Positions 16,352 to 24,896 are shown, counted from the first letter of the stretch. The stretch: DNA of 64,000 nucleotides from Bacillota bacterium (GCA_021828865.1 JAJZCW010000010.1:1-64000), one strand, 5' to 3'. Notes: a model not told the origin generated them from the sequence alone. Made by a program: numbers and translations.

Positions 16352-17368
16352 TTATTTCCCACCTTCATTCACGGGATCTGATGCTGTTTCGCATAGATCC
16401 TGTTCAAGCGCATGGATCAACCCTGATGACACCATTTTGTGCGCCTGCAAAATGGCCACTTCAAAGGCACGCGATTTTGACGAACCGTGAGCCTTAACGA
16501 GGACTCCCCGCACCCCCAAAAAAGGCCCACCTCCATATTCCGCGTAATCAAACCGCTTGTAGAACCTGCGCAGCCCCCCTGATAACATCAGGGCTGCCAA
16601 TTTGGACCAGAATGAATTTAAAAACAATTCTTTCAACAGCTTTGATAGTCCTGCGCCAACACCCTCATAAAATTTCAGGATGGCATTGCCAACGAACCCA
16701 TCACAAACGACCACATCGCAAACTTCATTTAACAGATCGCGGGCTTCCACATTACCGACAAAATGAGTGCAAGCCGATTCAAGAAGAGGATAGGATGCCT
16801 TACTAAGTTCATTGCCTTTGCCTGCCTCCGTACCAATATTAAGCAAAGCAGTGCGCACATCTTCTACCTGATTGGTAAAACGCATGTACGCTTGCCCCAT
16901 TTTTGCGAATTGCACAAGTTGATGGGGAGTACAATCCGCATTGGCTCCCGCATCGAGAAGCAGTACCCCCTTACCGGAGAATGTGGGTAACATCGCAGCG
17001 AGTGCCGGACGCTCTATCCCCTCCATCCTTCCAACAATAAGAAGACCGGCCACCATGAAAGCGCCTGTATTCCCTGCAGACACCATCGCATCCGCCTTAC
17101 CTTCTCGGACCAGATTGGTACAGACCACAAGAGAAGAATCTTTCTGCCTACGGACTGAACGCACCGGCTCTGCTCCTGGATCAATCACGTCATTAGCTGG
17201 AAGTATTTCCACGTTGGATGGTTGCTTTTTTAGCAACGGTCGAATTTCGGAATCCCTACCCACCAGTAAAAAAGTGGTATCAGGGTGCTCTTTTGCCGCC
17301 AGAAGCGCGCCTTCCACAGGTGCTTTTGGCGCGTGGTCCCCTCCCATCGCGTCAATCGCGATTATCAA
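16352..17368 (-). CDS. plsX: Phosphate acyltransferase PlsX
   Basis: Makes acyl-phosphate from acyl-ACP, the first step of phospholipid synthesis in Gram-positive bacteria. At 338 residues, it has the family N-terminus IIAIDAMGGDHAP, GNTGAFMVAG and DGFVGNAILKFYEG. The start codon is TTG (17368), 8 nt after GGAGG. It lies 22 bp downstream of fapR, its probable regulator. Confidence 0.97.
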   Translation of the reverse strand: MIIAIDAMGGDHAPKAPVEGALLAAKEHPDTTFLLVGRDSEIRPLLKKQPSNVEILPANDVIDPGAEPVRSVRRQKDSSLVVCTNLVREGKADAMVSAGNTGAFMVAGLLIVGRMEGIERPALAAMLPTFSGKGVLLLDAGANADCTPHQLVQFAKMGQAYMRFTNQVEDVRTALLNIGTEAGKGNELSKASYPLLESACTHFVGNVEARDLLNEVCDVVVCDGFVGNAILKFYEGVGAGLSKLLKELFLNSFWSKLAALMLSGGLRRFYKRFDYAEYGGGPFLGVRGVLVKAHGSSKSRAFEVAILQAHKMVSSGLIHALEQDLCETASDPVNEGGK

Positions 17369-17390
17369 TTGCTTAACCTCCAGTTCTTTG

Positions 17391-17945
17391 TCAAGCTTCG
17401 CTGGTAATCAAAAAATCACCGATAAATATAATCTCACTATCGATTTTTGTTTCTACAATCACTCTTGTATAACCCATTCGCGTACCCGTAACAGTAGCCT
17501 TGGATATGAGTACTTCTCCTACATTAGCAGATTTTGCAAAGCGAACGGTCGCTTTTGCAGTGAGCGCCTGTTTCGCGTTGACAATGGCTACTGCAAGCGA
17601 GTTGGCCTGGGCAAAAATGTAATGACCACGCACAATCCCCGATCTGGCAAAGGCGTGTTTTTTTTCTGCGCGCCAAACGGAAATCGCACTGGAACCCAGT
17701 TCCAAATTGACAATATCGCCAAACACCTCTTCAGGTTCAAGCGTCCGAAGTTCGCTTTGTTGCATTTCCGCAAGCGCTCGAAGCCGTGCACGGTGTTCAG
17801 GTATTCCCAGCGCCATACGATCTAAGCGAATCGTCTGAACACTTACCTGAAAACGGGACGAAAGCTCTTCATCCGTCAAAAAAGGCTCGCGTTCCAGGGT
17901 ATCCTGCAACTCATTCAGTCGCATTTGACGATTCACATGTCTCAA
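17391..17945 (-). CDS. fapR: Fatty-acid and phospholipid biosynthesis regulator FapR
   Basis: Repressor of the fab/pls genes that is released by malonyl-CoA. At 184 residues, it has an N-terminal helix-turn-helix (LTDEELSSRFQVSVQTIRLDR, about 24-44) and a C-terminal hot-dog domain (ISVWRAEKKHAFARSGIVRGHYIFAQANSLA) that binds malonyl-CoA. TTG 17945 lies 8 nt after GAGGTG. It is first in the plsX-fabD-fabG-acpP-fabF operon, so self-regulation is likely. Confidence 0.95.
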   Translation of the reverse strand: MRHVNRQMRLNELQDTLEREPFLTDEELSSRFQVSVQTIRLDRMALGIPEHRARLRALAEMQQSELRTLEPEEVFGDIVNLELGSSAISVWRAEKKHAFARSGIVRGHYIFAQANSLAVAIVNAKQALTAKATVRFAKSANVGEVLISKATVTGTRMGYTRVIVETKIDSEIIFIGDFLITSEA

Positions 17946-17964
17946 ATCAATGACACCTCAACTC

Positions 17965-18004
17965 ATTTTGCGCTTAATAATGGATATGTCAATCACGAAT
18001 TAAG
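17965..18004 (-). promoter_or_regulatory. Candidate promoter and operator of the fapR operon
   Basis: TTGACA (17992..17987), 16 bp, CAAAAT (17970..17965) lies just downstream of the rpmF terminator. An inverted repeat CTTAAT/ATTAAG (17973..17978 and 17999..18004) straddles the -35 box, a suitable place for a repressor. It does not match the FapR consensus I remember, so the operator role is inference. Confidence 0.45.
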
Positions 18005-18007
18005 TAT

Positions 18008-18050
18008 AAAAAAAAGAGCGTCTCTGACGCAATCACGCCTCGACTCTCTT
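18008..18050 (-). terminator. Terminator after rpmF
   Basis: Immediately past the rpmF stop the minus strand has an imperfect hairpin (AAGAGaGTC...GACgCTCTT) followed by an eight-base T-run. It separates the yceD-rpmF unit from the fapR operon. Confidence 0.7.
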
Positions 18051-18058
18051 TTCTTTGA

Positions 18059-18229
18059 CTAGGCGCGAACTTGACGCCCGTTATAATGTCCGCAATTGGA
18101 ACATACACGATGGGACAATTTCATCTCGTGACAATTCGGACATTCAATCATTCCCGGAACGGTCAGCTTAAAGTGTGTCCGACGAAGCCTTTTGCGGGTT
18201 TTCGAAGTTCGATGCTGAGGTAATGCCAT
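18059..18229 (-). CDS. rpmF: 50S ribosomal protein L32
   Basis: A 56-residue ribosomal protein. It starts [19 protein letters not shown] and has a zinc ribbon formed by CPNC (30-33) and CSNC (43-46), so this is the zinc-binding form. AGGGGGTG precedes ATG 18229. It lies 21 bp downstream of yceD, the usual bacterial pairing, and ends in a terminator. Confidence 0.96.
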   Translation of the reverse strand: MALPQHRTSKTRKRLRRTHFKLTVPGMIECPNCHEMKLSHRVCSNCGHYNGRQVRA

Positions 18230-18250
18230 GCCTAACACCCCCTAAATGGA

Positions 18251-18775
18251 CTAATCACCAGTTGAATCACTTTCCATATTATCTAGCACCTGAACCAAAA
18301 CCTCAAGCCTCGGGTCGATGGGGTGGCGATCACAGCCGCATTCCCCGTTGTTCAGGTCCGCACCGCAAACCGTACACAATCCTTTGCAATCTTCCTTGCA
18401 TACGGGATTTTGTCGGAGCGATAACACCAATTCCTGCCCTACATAGGGATCCAAATAAATGGCCGTACCCATCGTAAAGATAAATTCATTCTCTTCCTCT
18501 TCGTCACTTAACGGCACTCTTTTAAATCGCTCATGAAGTTCCGTTTCAAGATTCTCCGAAAAAGAGGTCAAACACCTGACGCACCGATAGACCACTGTGG
18601 CCTTGATCGTCGCATCCACAGCCATGGTATCGTCATGGACCAACGCAGTGCCTTCGACGTGCACGGGTTCCACACTCACCACAGACAAGCGCTCAGGGTG
18701 CTCCAAATGAACAACTACTTCACCTGTTACACGCAAGCCTTCCGTTTTTGATGCAGATATCCACTCTATCTCCAT
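18251..18775 (-). CDS. yceD: YceD/YlbN family protein (DUF177)
   Basis: A conserved partner of rpmF, implicated in 23S rRNA or large-subunit maturation in several bacteria. At 174 residues, it has the YRCVRC pair, an acidic middle (SDEEEENEF) and the C-terminal cysteine cluster CKEDCKGLCTVCG with GECGC, probably a metal site. Start ATG 18775 has GGAGTG 9 nt upstream; longer readings run back through the promoter at 18807..18835. Confidence 0.9.
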   Translation of the reverse strand: MEIEWISASKTEGLRVTGEVVVHLEHPERLSVVSVEPVHVEGTALVHDDTMAVDATIKATVVYRCVRCLTSFSENLETELHERFKRVPLSDEEEENEFIFTMGTAIYLDPYVGQELVLSLRQNPVCKEDCKGLCTVCGADLNNGECGCDRHPIDPRLEVLVQVLDNMESDSTGD

Positions 18776-18806
18776 GATGGTGTTCACTCCGTTCACAACA
18801 GCAAAT

Positions 18807-18835
18807 AGTATACAAACAGCTTGCGCATGTGTCAA
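18807..18835 (-). promoter_or_regulatory. Promoter of yceD-rpmF
   Basis: TTGACA (18835..18830), 17 bp, TATACT (18812..18807) on the minus strand, about 30 bp before the yceD start. It is a near-perfect sigma-A promoter that overlaps the very end of the upstream ylbL region. Confidence 0.85.
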
Positions 18836-18839
18836 ACAT

Positions 18840-19925
18840 TTACGCTGATTTTCCACCACTTGGCGGTAATAATTTCAAAAAACGAATGGCTTGAGCCAGC
18901 GTGTGCACAGGAATCACTTTAATTTTCAGATGGTTGTTTTTCACTGTCAGTTCCGCATGAATTTGGTTAGTATCCCCTTTTGCCGTGTCCATTGGCACAA
19001 AGAAGTACTGCGCTCCCGCATCATTGGCTGCAATCACCTTATGCTCCACGCCGCCAATCTGACCGATGGTGCCATTTGCGCTTATCGTACCTGTCCCTGC
19101 AATTTTATAACCTTTGGTTAAATCCCCACCACGATAAAGCTGATTGACGATCTCTAGCGTAAACATGAACCCTGCAGACGGCCCGTCTATATTGCCTGTT
19201 CGGATCGACACCCGGTAAGGACTCGATACAGTCTCTGCTTCGCTTGGTAAAATGCCGATCCCCGCGCGAGGCTGGTGTTGACCTGAAAGGGGTGAGAGTG
19301 TCGTCAGCTTGATCGCCACTTCTCTTTTTTGCTTACCTCTCAAAACCGTAAGCGTCACCGTTTGTCCTGGCTTGTCTTTCGTGAGCGCTGTAATCAACTG
19401 CTGAGGATTAAGAACGGCCTGGTGATTGATGCCGGTAATCACATCTCCTGCATGTAACAGGTGAAGAGCAGATGAATGGGGCTCCACATACACCACATAC
19501 ACTCCTGTCGCCTTTACACTAACCGGTAGGTGCAGGTAATGTAACGCTGCATATTCCGCGTTTTGGTGTGAACTTTTCATCATGTATGCCTCAATGGCGT
19601 TGTATTCCGGATCAGGCAAACCAGCGCTCACTTGGCTTACCGGCAAGATCTGATGATGGGGAATGGTCAGACCGTATAAAAACTCGTAAATGTTTTGCGT
19701 GTAGACGACATAAACGGAGGTAAGCATAAATTCGCCTTTCTCTGTCTTGTGTCCCCCGTGTACGGTAATGATCGGTTCAAGCGGCTTGGCAAGCCCCGGA
19801 GAAAAAAAATAAAATGGCATCGGAATAAAGGCAAGTACCACCAGCACCACGACACCAATGATGACTCCCAGCCACGCATACCACAGATTGGAACGCGTAC
19901 GGATACCGTTGACCATTTTTTTCAT
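18840..19925 (-). CDS. ylbL: YlbL/SepM family membrane-anchored PDZ-Lon protease
   Basis: A membrane-anchored serine protease of 361 residues. A transmembrane segment near 14-36 is followed by an extracytoplasmic part, a PDZ domain (VYVEPHSSALHLLHAGDVITGI, about 145-210) and a Lon-type proteolytic domain. Catalytic Ser250 is in IDGPSAGF and Lys296 in GVEHKVIAA. In bacilli YlbL acts in DNA-damage recovery, and in streptococci SepM processes a peptide pheromone; the substrate here is unknown. The start ATG overlaps the ylbK stop as ATGA. Note the ylbM gene found in Bacillus between ylbL and ylbN is absent. Confidence 0.9.
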   Translation of the reverse strand: MKKMVNGIRTRSNLWYAWLGVIIGVVVLVVLAFIPMPFYFFSPGLAKPLEPIITVHGGHKTEKGEFMLTSVYVVYTQNIYEFLYGLTIPHHQILPVSQVSAGLPDPEYNAIEAYMMKSSHQNAEYAALHYLHLPVSVKATGVYVVYVEPHSSALHLLHAGDVITGINHQAVLNPQQLITALTKDKPGQTVTLTVLRGKQKREVAIKLTTLSPLSGQHQPRAGIGILPSEAETVSSPYRVSIRTGNIDGPSAGFMFTLEIVNQLYRGGDLTKGYKIAGTGTISANGTIGQIGGVEHKVIAANDAGAQYFFVPMDTAKGDTNQIHAELTVKNNHLKIKVIPVHTLAQAIRFLKLLPPSGGKSA

Positions 19926-20716
19926 TGACTGTGCGATCCCCTCCACTTTTCAAGCAATGAAAGCAATTGCGGTAGTGCACCTTGCATCGCCGCACGCCCT
20001 ACCTTGATAGCCTTTTCCGCGCTATTAAACGCGATCGAACTCATCAGATCAAGCTCCGGTCGAACCACAAAGTCAGCGTCTAGCATCCGATATCGAAACA
20101 CTTCTCGCTCCATGATGTCAATAGCCTGCACAATCACATCGACCACATTTTTGACTGGGGGAAGTTTATCAAACAAGCCCACATCCACTGCAATCACAAA
20201 TTCTGCCCCAAGTTCGCGCGCAGCCTGGATAGGAACGCGATCGATCACGCCTCCATCGACGAGCATTTTCCCCTGATAGCGATAAGGTGTAAACACTCCG
20301 GGAATCGCCACACTGGCCCTGACCGCTTCGTGAATGGGGCCTTCGGTAAAGGTAACACGTTCTCCCATCTCGAGGTCTGTCGCGATAATGGAGAGCGGAA
20401 TGATCGTCTGGTCAAAATTCAACTCTTTAGTCAACAGTTTGATCAGTCGGTGGAACCGTTCCCCAGCAATCACGCCCATACGTGGAAGCGTAACGTCAAT
20501 CCACTGCGTGACTGGAAGGTGGCAAGCCAGTTGTTCTATTCTTTTGACAGGTGCGCCCGTTGCATAGATGGCACCAATCAGGCTTCCCATGCTCGACCCC
20601 GAAATCACGTGAATCGGAATTTCGGCCTCTTCGAGCACTTGAAGTACGCCGATGTGGGCAAATCCCCTGGCACCGCCACTACCTAAGGCGAGTCCAATGC
20701 GTGGTGTCTCTGGCAC
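19922..20716 (-). CDS. ylbK: Patatin-like phospholipase (YlbK/RssA family)
   Basis: A predicted lipid acyl hydrolase using a Ser-Asp dyad. The 264-residue protein has the oxyanion loop GSGGARG (12-18), nucleophile Ser42 in GSSMG and the catalytic Asp in the DGG of MLVDGGVIDRVP. Start GTG 20716 is chosen because GGGAGG lies 7 nt before it; upstream in-frame ATG codons lack a ribosome site and overlap coaD. The substrate is unknown. It lies between coaD and ylbL as in Bacillus but without ylbJ. Confidence 0.9.
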   Translation of the reverse strand: MPETPRIGLALGSGGARGFAHIGVLQVLEEAEIPIHVISGSSMGSLIGAIYATGAPVKRIEQLACHLPVTQWIDVTLPRMGVIAGERFHRLIKLLTKELNFDQTIIPLSIIATDLEMGERVTFTEGPIHEAVRASVAIPGVFTPYRYQGKMLVDGGVIDRVPIQAARELGAEFVIAVDVGLFDKLPPVKNVVDVIVQAIDIMEREVFRYRMLDADFVVRPELDLMSSIAFNSAEKAIKVGRAAMQGALPQLLSLLEKWRGSHSQ

Positions 20717-20762
20717 ACGAAAACCTCCCATTACACGCGAGGACATATCATTATTTTCAACA

Positions 20763-21263
20763 TTAACGCTGTGGATCATCCGCGTATTTCTCTAATAACG
20801 CCGCATGGACCGCGGCAGGCACAAAACGAGAGACATCACCCCTATGCCTTGCAATCTCCTTGATAATACTGGAACTGAGGTAGGAGTATTCATGATGTGT
20901 GGGGATAAAAATCGTTTCGACTTCTTGGTCCAGTTCACGGTTCATCGAGGCCAGTTGCAACTCGCTCTCAAAATCACTCACGGCGCGCAGTCCCCTGATG
21001 ATAAAACCAGCCTTTTTTTCCTTCAAATAATGGACAAGCAGTCCTGGAAAGTGATCGATGGTGATGTTGGGTAGATGACTTGTCGCCTGGGTGATAAATT
21101 CCATTCGTTCTTCCACTGTAAAAAGTGGTTCTTTACGCAAATTGACGAGTACAGCGACAATCACCTGATCAAAAATCCTCGCCCCACGCTCCACAATATC
21201 CAGATGTCCTTTGGTGATGGGGTCAAAACTCCCCCCATAGACGGCAATTCGCGGTGCATTCAC
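20763..21263 (-). CDS. coaD: Phosphopantetheine adenylyltransferase
   Basis: Fourth step of coenzyme A synthesis: adenylation of 4'-phosphopantetheine. The nucleotidyltransferase signature GGSFDPITKGH (10-20, HxGH-like) is present, with VNLRKEPLFTVEERM, GFIIRGLRAVSDFE and the ISxxxR-like SSSIIKEIARHRG. GTG 21263 overlaps the rsmD stop as GTGA, giving 166 residues; a GTG five codons earlier has its ribosome box too close. The other CoA gene, coaBC, is at 36442..37668. Confidence 0.95.
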   Translation of the reverse strand: MNAPRIAVYGGSFDPITKGHLDIVERGARIFDQVIVAVLVNLRKEPLFTVEERMEFITQATSHLPNITIDHFPGLLVHYLKEKKAGFIIRGLRAVSDFESELQLASMNRELDQEVETIFIPTHHEYSYLSSSIIKEIARHRGDVSRFVPAAVHAALLEKYADDPQR

Positions 21264-21832
21264 CTGCGTGCTTCCCACTCTCCTTCATGATGTCCTGTCA
21301 TTTGATAGATGCAAACACGAGTCACTCCGTAATCCTGACATTTGACAAGTTCCAGTGAAGGAACTGCTGGAGAGATGGTGTTGCGTTCCATCTCCGCCAC
21401 CACAATCGCCTTGTTTCGCAGCAATCTTCGTTCCACCAGCGTTGCCATGACGGATGGCAATAATCCGAGCGCATAGGGGGGGTCGAGAAACACCAAATCA
21501 AACACATATGCGCCAGCCAATTGTTTAATGACCTTTTCGTAGTGGAAAGGGAGAATTTTGACGTTAGCTGAAGCATTCAAGCGATCCACATTGCGCTTGA
21601 TGGTGTCGCCACTTTTTCTATCAACCAGAACGGCAAAATCCATGCCACGACTAAGCGCCTCCAGACCGAGCGCACCTGAGCCGGCAAAGAGGTCCAGACA
21701 AACACCGCCCTCAAAATAGGGCCCAATCATTGAAAAAAGCGCCTCTTTGACGCGGTCTCCTGTAGGTCTTGTCTCCCTGCCTGGCGGCGTATAAAGCGGG
21801 GTACCTTTCCATTTTCCTGAAATAATCCTCAC
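21260..21832 (-). CDS. rsmD: 16S rRNA (guanine-966-N2)-methyltransferase RsmD
   Basis: Methylates G966 of 16S rRNA. At 190 residues, it has an N-terminal VRIISGKWKG, SAM-binding LDLFAGSGALGLEAL (46-60) and catalytic DPPY (117-120). GTG 21832 is preceded by AGAGGTG. It has its own promoter (21848..21876), so it begins the rsmD-coaD-ylbK-ylbL unit (the ylbH group of Bacillus). Confidence 0.95.
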   Translation of the reverse strand: MRIISGKWKGTPLYTPPGRETRPTGDRVKEALFSMIGPYFEGGVCLDLFAGSGALGLEALSRGMDFAVLVDRKSGDTIKRNVDRLNASANVKILPFHYEKVIKQLAGAYVFDLVFLDPPYALGLLPSVMATLVERRLLRNKAIVVAEMERNTISPAVPSLELVKCQDYGVTRVCIYQMTGHHEGEWEARR

Positions 21833-21847
21833 GGTTTGCACCTCTAA

Positions 21848-21876
21848 ATGGTACTGTATCACACATTCTGGTGCAA
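21848..21876 (-). promoter_or_regulatory. Promoter of the rsmD-coaD-ylbK-ylbL unit
   Basis: TTGCAC (21876..21871), 17 bp, TACCAT (21853..21848) on the minus strand, only about 16 bp before the rsmD start. It overlaps a candidate promoter of opposite direction (21858..21886), so the two would compete. Confidence 0.55.
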
Positions 21877-21886
21877 AAGGTATAAA
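21858..21886 (+). promoter_or_regulatory. Candidate plus-strand promoter for the hairpin-rich RNA
   Basis: ATCACA, 17 bp, TATAAA on the plus strand (-35 4/6, -10 5/6 of consensus). It would start a transcript near 21893 that runs through four tandem hairpins. No protein gene with a ribosome site follows on this strand. Confidence 0.4.
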
Positions 21887-21892
21887 AACAAC

Positions 21893-22058
21893 CACCGATG
21901 TCGAGACTTTGGATAGCGACGAAGATCGTCGCGAAGGCAACCAAAGAGAGAGCGACACTCTCTCTTCCGGTTTCTCCTCTCCCAGTAGCCAAGTACGATC
22001 ATTACATAGTCGTACAAGGCAACCCCCTTCGCGGACCCGGGCGAAGGGGGTTATTTTT
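21893..22058 (+). ncRNA. Candidate structured non-coding RNA with four tandem hairpins
   Basis: In the 218-bp gap between psd and rsmD there are four perfect stems in a row: GCGACGA/TCGTCGC (21916..21932), AAGAGAGAG/CTCTCTCTT (21944..21966), GTACGA/TCGTAC (21993..22015) and AACCCCCTTCGC/GCGAAGGGGGTT (22021..22052). The last is followed on the plus strand by ATTTTTGT, like a rho-independent terminator, and overlaps the psd stop. AAGGCAACC occurs twice (21934 and 22016), each time just after a hairpin. The stems are strand-symmetric, so this may instead be a minus-strand leader; a conserved ylbH leader RNA is known upstream of this gene in bacilli. Strand and function are inference. Confidence 0.45.
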
Positions 22059-22803
22059 GTGTGCCAAGTGGGGCATTCGCCCTCATTCTCTCCCCTTTTT
22101 GCACCGTCAGTGTGACCATTCCGGGCGGAAACATAAGAATTACCGTGCTTCCCATCTCAAACCAGCCAAATTCGTCTCCTTGCGTGAAACCATTACACTC
22201 GTGCCACTTGATGCAACCGACAATGGTAGCGCCAACTGGCACCATTGCGTATTCGCCTTTGGGGGTTTGCAGGATGGCCACCACGCGTTCATTTTTCGTA
22301 TAGAGACCGTGAATGGCACTCACGCCGCGGGAATTGACCGGATAATAACTGCCGGTCACGCGAAATACGCGGCTCACCTTTGCGGTAAGCGGGATGTGAA
22401 TGCGGTGGTAATCCTTGGGGCCGAGGTATAACGTGACAAAATCACCGCCGTCAAACATTGTCGCGCGTTCTGTGAGCAACTCTTCGAGCGAAAACCAGAC
22501 CCCTTTTACCTGTAACGCCTTCCCATCTGTAATTTTGCCAATTTCCTGCACGATGCCATCGACAGGAGAGAGCACGAGGTCCTGCTCAACTGGCGCCGGT
22601 CTCTCTCCCACTTTTAATCGGCGGGAAAAAAAATCGACAAGCGACCTGTAGTCCTGCCAAGGTTTTTCTGCATTACGGGGGTCAATCCCGTAATGACGTA
22701 TGTATAGCGGGATGAACCATCGACTGATTCCACTTCTAGAAATTGCTCCCATGAGGCGGGTTAACATGACCTTGGGAAGTAACTGCAACGCCAATTTTCC
22801 CAT
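22051..22803 (-). CDS. psd: Phosphatidylserine decarboxylase
   Basis: Converts phosphatidylserine to phosphatidylethanolamine at the membrane; the enzyme self-cleaves to form a pyruvoyl group. At about 250 residues, it has DYRSLVDFFSRRL, LSPVDGIVQEIG, LGPKDYHRIHIP and YPVNSRGVSAIHGLYTKNER. The self-cleavage site is EMGSTVI near the C-terminus (Ser219), where LGST is the usual form. The start is uncertain: ATG 22803 gives the typical MGKLALQLLPK N-terminus, while ATG codons up to 22833 lie inside the end of recG. The partner pssA is not in the window. Confidence 0.92.
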   Translation of the reverse strand: MGKLALQLLPKVMLTRLMGAISRSGISRWFIPLYIRHYGIDPRNAEKPWQDYRSLVDFFSRRLKVGERPAPVEQDLVLSPVDGIVQEIGKITDGKALQVKGVWFSLEELLTERATMFDGGDFVTLYLGPKDYHRIHIPLTAKVSRVFRVTGSYYPVNSRGVSAIHGLYTKNERVVAILQTPKGEYAMVPVGATIVGCIKWHECNGFTQGDEFGWFEMGSTVILMFPPGMVTLTVQKGERMRANAPLGTQK

Positions 22804-22810
22804 TACTGGT

Positions 22811-24880
22811 CTACGCGTCCGCATGCCAATCATCCAGTTGCGTCACCACCTGCCTTAAGGGCGCATACTCTGGCAACAGCCAAAAATCCTCGGCATTCAG
22901 CCATTCCTGCACCACTTGACGAGCGGTTTGCATGGCTCTCATGTCGCGTATCACATCCCCCACCTGAAATACAGGAATGCCACTCTGGCGCTCACCAAAG
23001 GCTTCACCAGGTCCACGCAACCGTAAGTCCTGTTCAGCCAGATAAAATCCATCGTCACTTTGTAAAAAAGCGGCTAACCTTGCCCTGCCGTACTCTGTTT
23101 CGGGTTTGGCAATGACCACACAGTACGCCTGATCCTGGGATCGCCCCACGCGACCGCGCAACTGATGAAGGGTGGCTAGACCGAAGCGATCTCCGCCGTA
23201 GATCAGAATGACGTTGGCGTTTGGCACATTGACGCCCACCTCGATGATGGTGGTCGCGACAAGCACCTTCACCTCGCCCCGTGCAAAGTCATCCATGATG
23301 CGCATCCGTTCTGATTCAGGCATATTGCCATGCACTAGACCTAGCGAAAAGCCTGCCCACTCTTCTTCCAACCTGGTAAACAGCGTTTTCGCACTAAAAT
23401 CGATATCCTCGTCCTGCTCTGGAGGATCGATTCGAGGGGCGATTACAAACGCCTGCTTTCCTCGGGCCAGTTCATGTCGCACAAAACGAATAGCCTTTGC
23501 CTCATCACCGGGATCAAGCAGGTTGGTTTTAACCGGAATACGGCCAGGTGGCAACTCATGCAACGCAGATACCGCTACATCGCCATAAATAGTCAGCGCG
23601 TAGGTTCTCGGAATGGGTGTTGCCGTCATTTGTAAGACATCCGCAGCTTCACCCTTTAGCCTTAAGAGTTTTCGTGCCACAACGCCAAATCGGTGCTGCT
23701 CGTCAATCACGATCAACCGCAAATGGGGAATGGCGAGGTCTTCGCGCGTCAATACCTGCGTACCAATGATGACATCCATAGTTCCCCTTCTGATTTCAGA
23801 AAAAAGCTGCGACCTTTCCTGCGCCGTTAGTAATCCGCTGATAAAACCCACCCGTATTCCGAGCGGCTCCAGCCATTTTTTCGCTGACTCCGCATGTTGC
23901 CAAGCTAGTACACTCGTTGGCACCATCATCGCTGTTTGATAGCCCATTTTTGTTAGCGCGGCAGCTGCAGCAAAGACCACCAGGGTTTTCCCCGCTCCCA
24001 CTTCACCATGAAGCAGCCTATGCATCGGCAGTTCACTGGCGATATCAGCCAACATGTCGCTTAGCGCCGCCCTTTGTCCTTGAGTTAGTGAAAAGGGAAG
24101 CGTCTTTAGAAACGCCTTTGCATGCGCTGTTAATTGATCGATTGACAACGATGGTTGCCTGAACTTTTCCCGATGTTTTCGAAAGCCCTGAACTTCTAGC
24201 TGAAATCGCAAAAATTCTTCAAATACCAGTCGCCGTCTAGCCTGCCTGAGCGCTTCTCTATCACCTGGGAAATGCATGTCGTGGACGGCTTTTTGCAGTG
24301 TGACAAGACGAAACCTGTCGCGAAGTGAGCTAGGAATGTCTTCTCCTAGTTCAGATAAAAAAAGGTGCACGCTCTCCTGTATGATTTTCCGAAGCGTCAA
24401 CTGACCAAAGTAAGCATTGGCATGGTAAACAGGAATGATCGTTGGCGAGGTCAACTCTTTTTTGATCATCTCATAGCGTGACACGAGAATGGTCTGACTG
24501 TTCTCATCGTATTTGCCTTTTAGTCGAAGTTGCGCCCCTTTTTGCAGTTGATGACGCAAATATGGCTGATTAAAAAAAAGCGCCTTTGCGCGCTCCTCCC
24601 CGCTTTTTACCCAGGTGCTGACGGTGCTCTTTCTACCGCGCATCCGCACCGTCACCTCCCCGTCTACGACAAAAACGGCATCCACTTCTGGTGTGCCGTC
24701 ATGATTCCACTTATCAATCGTAGTTTCGTAGCGAAACGGAAAGTAAAAAAGCAAGTCAAAAACATCGTGAATTCCCATTTCGGCAAGTCGCGCCGCACGT
24801 TCCGGTCCAACGCCGGGAATTAGGTGAATGCTTTTGGCTTGCAGTTCACTTCGCCAATCAGTCACCGCGCTCCCCCACAT
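22811..24880 (-). CDS. recG: ATP-dependent DNA helicase RecG
   Basis: Branch-migrating helicase that processes stalled forks and Holliday junctions. At 689 residues, it has an N-terminal wedge domain (IPGVGPERAARLAEMGI and an OB-fold), Walker A GEVGAGKT, DEQH in VIDEQHRFGV, TATPIPRT, VHGNMPESER and QLRGRVGRS, the full superfamily-2 set. The start is unclear: ATG 24880 has GGGAGG only one base before it, whereas GTG 24865 has GGGGGAG 4 nt before it. It lies directly after asp23; the Bacillus yloV and sdaA genes are missing between them. Confidence 0.96.
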   Translation of the reverse strand: MWGSAVTDWRSELQAKSIHLIPGVGPERAARLAEMGIHDVFDLLFYFPFRYETTIDKWNHDGTPEVDAVFVVDGEVTVRMRGRKSTVSTWVKSGEERAKALFFNQPYLRHQLQKGAQLRLKGKYDENSQTILVSRYEMIKKELTSPTIIPVYHANAYFGQLTLRKIIQESVHLFLSELGEDIPSSLRDRFRLVTLQKAVHDMHFPGDREALRQARRRLVFEEFLRFQLEVQGFRKHREKFRQPSLSIDQLTAHAKAFLKTLPFSLTQGQRAALSDMLADIASELPMHRLLHGEVGAGKTLVVFAAAAALTKMGYQTAMMVPTSVLAWQHAESAKKWLEPLGIRVGFISGLLTAQERSQLFSEIRRGTMDVIIGTQVLTREDLAIPHLRLIVIDEQHRFGVVARKLLRLKGEAADVLQMTATPIPRTYALTIYGDVAVSALHELPPGRIPVKTNLLDPGDEAKAIRFVRHELARGKQAFVIAPRIDPPEQDEDIDFSAKTLFTRLEEEWAGFSLGLVHGNMPESERMRIMDDFARGEVKVLVATTIIEVGVNVPNANVILIYGGDRFGLATLHQLRGRVGRSQDQAYCVVIAKPETEYGRARLAAFLQSDDGFYLAEQDLRLRGPGEAFGERQSGIPVFQVGDVIRDMRAMQTARQVVQEWLNAEDFWLLPEYAPLRQVVTQLDDWHADA

Positions 24881-24896
24881 TCCTCCCTGTAAATCG

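Noticed and set aside
16941-17825. Plus-strand open frame of about 294 codons antisense to plsX and fapR
   Set aside because: Both minus-strand genes have complete family motifs, and the plus frame gives no recognisable protein or ribosome site.
21898-22431. Long plus-strand open frame through the psd gene and the hairpin cluster
   Set aside because: No ribosome site, frame lies antisense to psd, and the composition matches a shadow of the real gene; the plus-strand signal is better explained as RNA structure.
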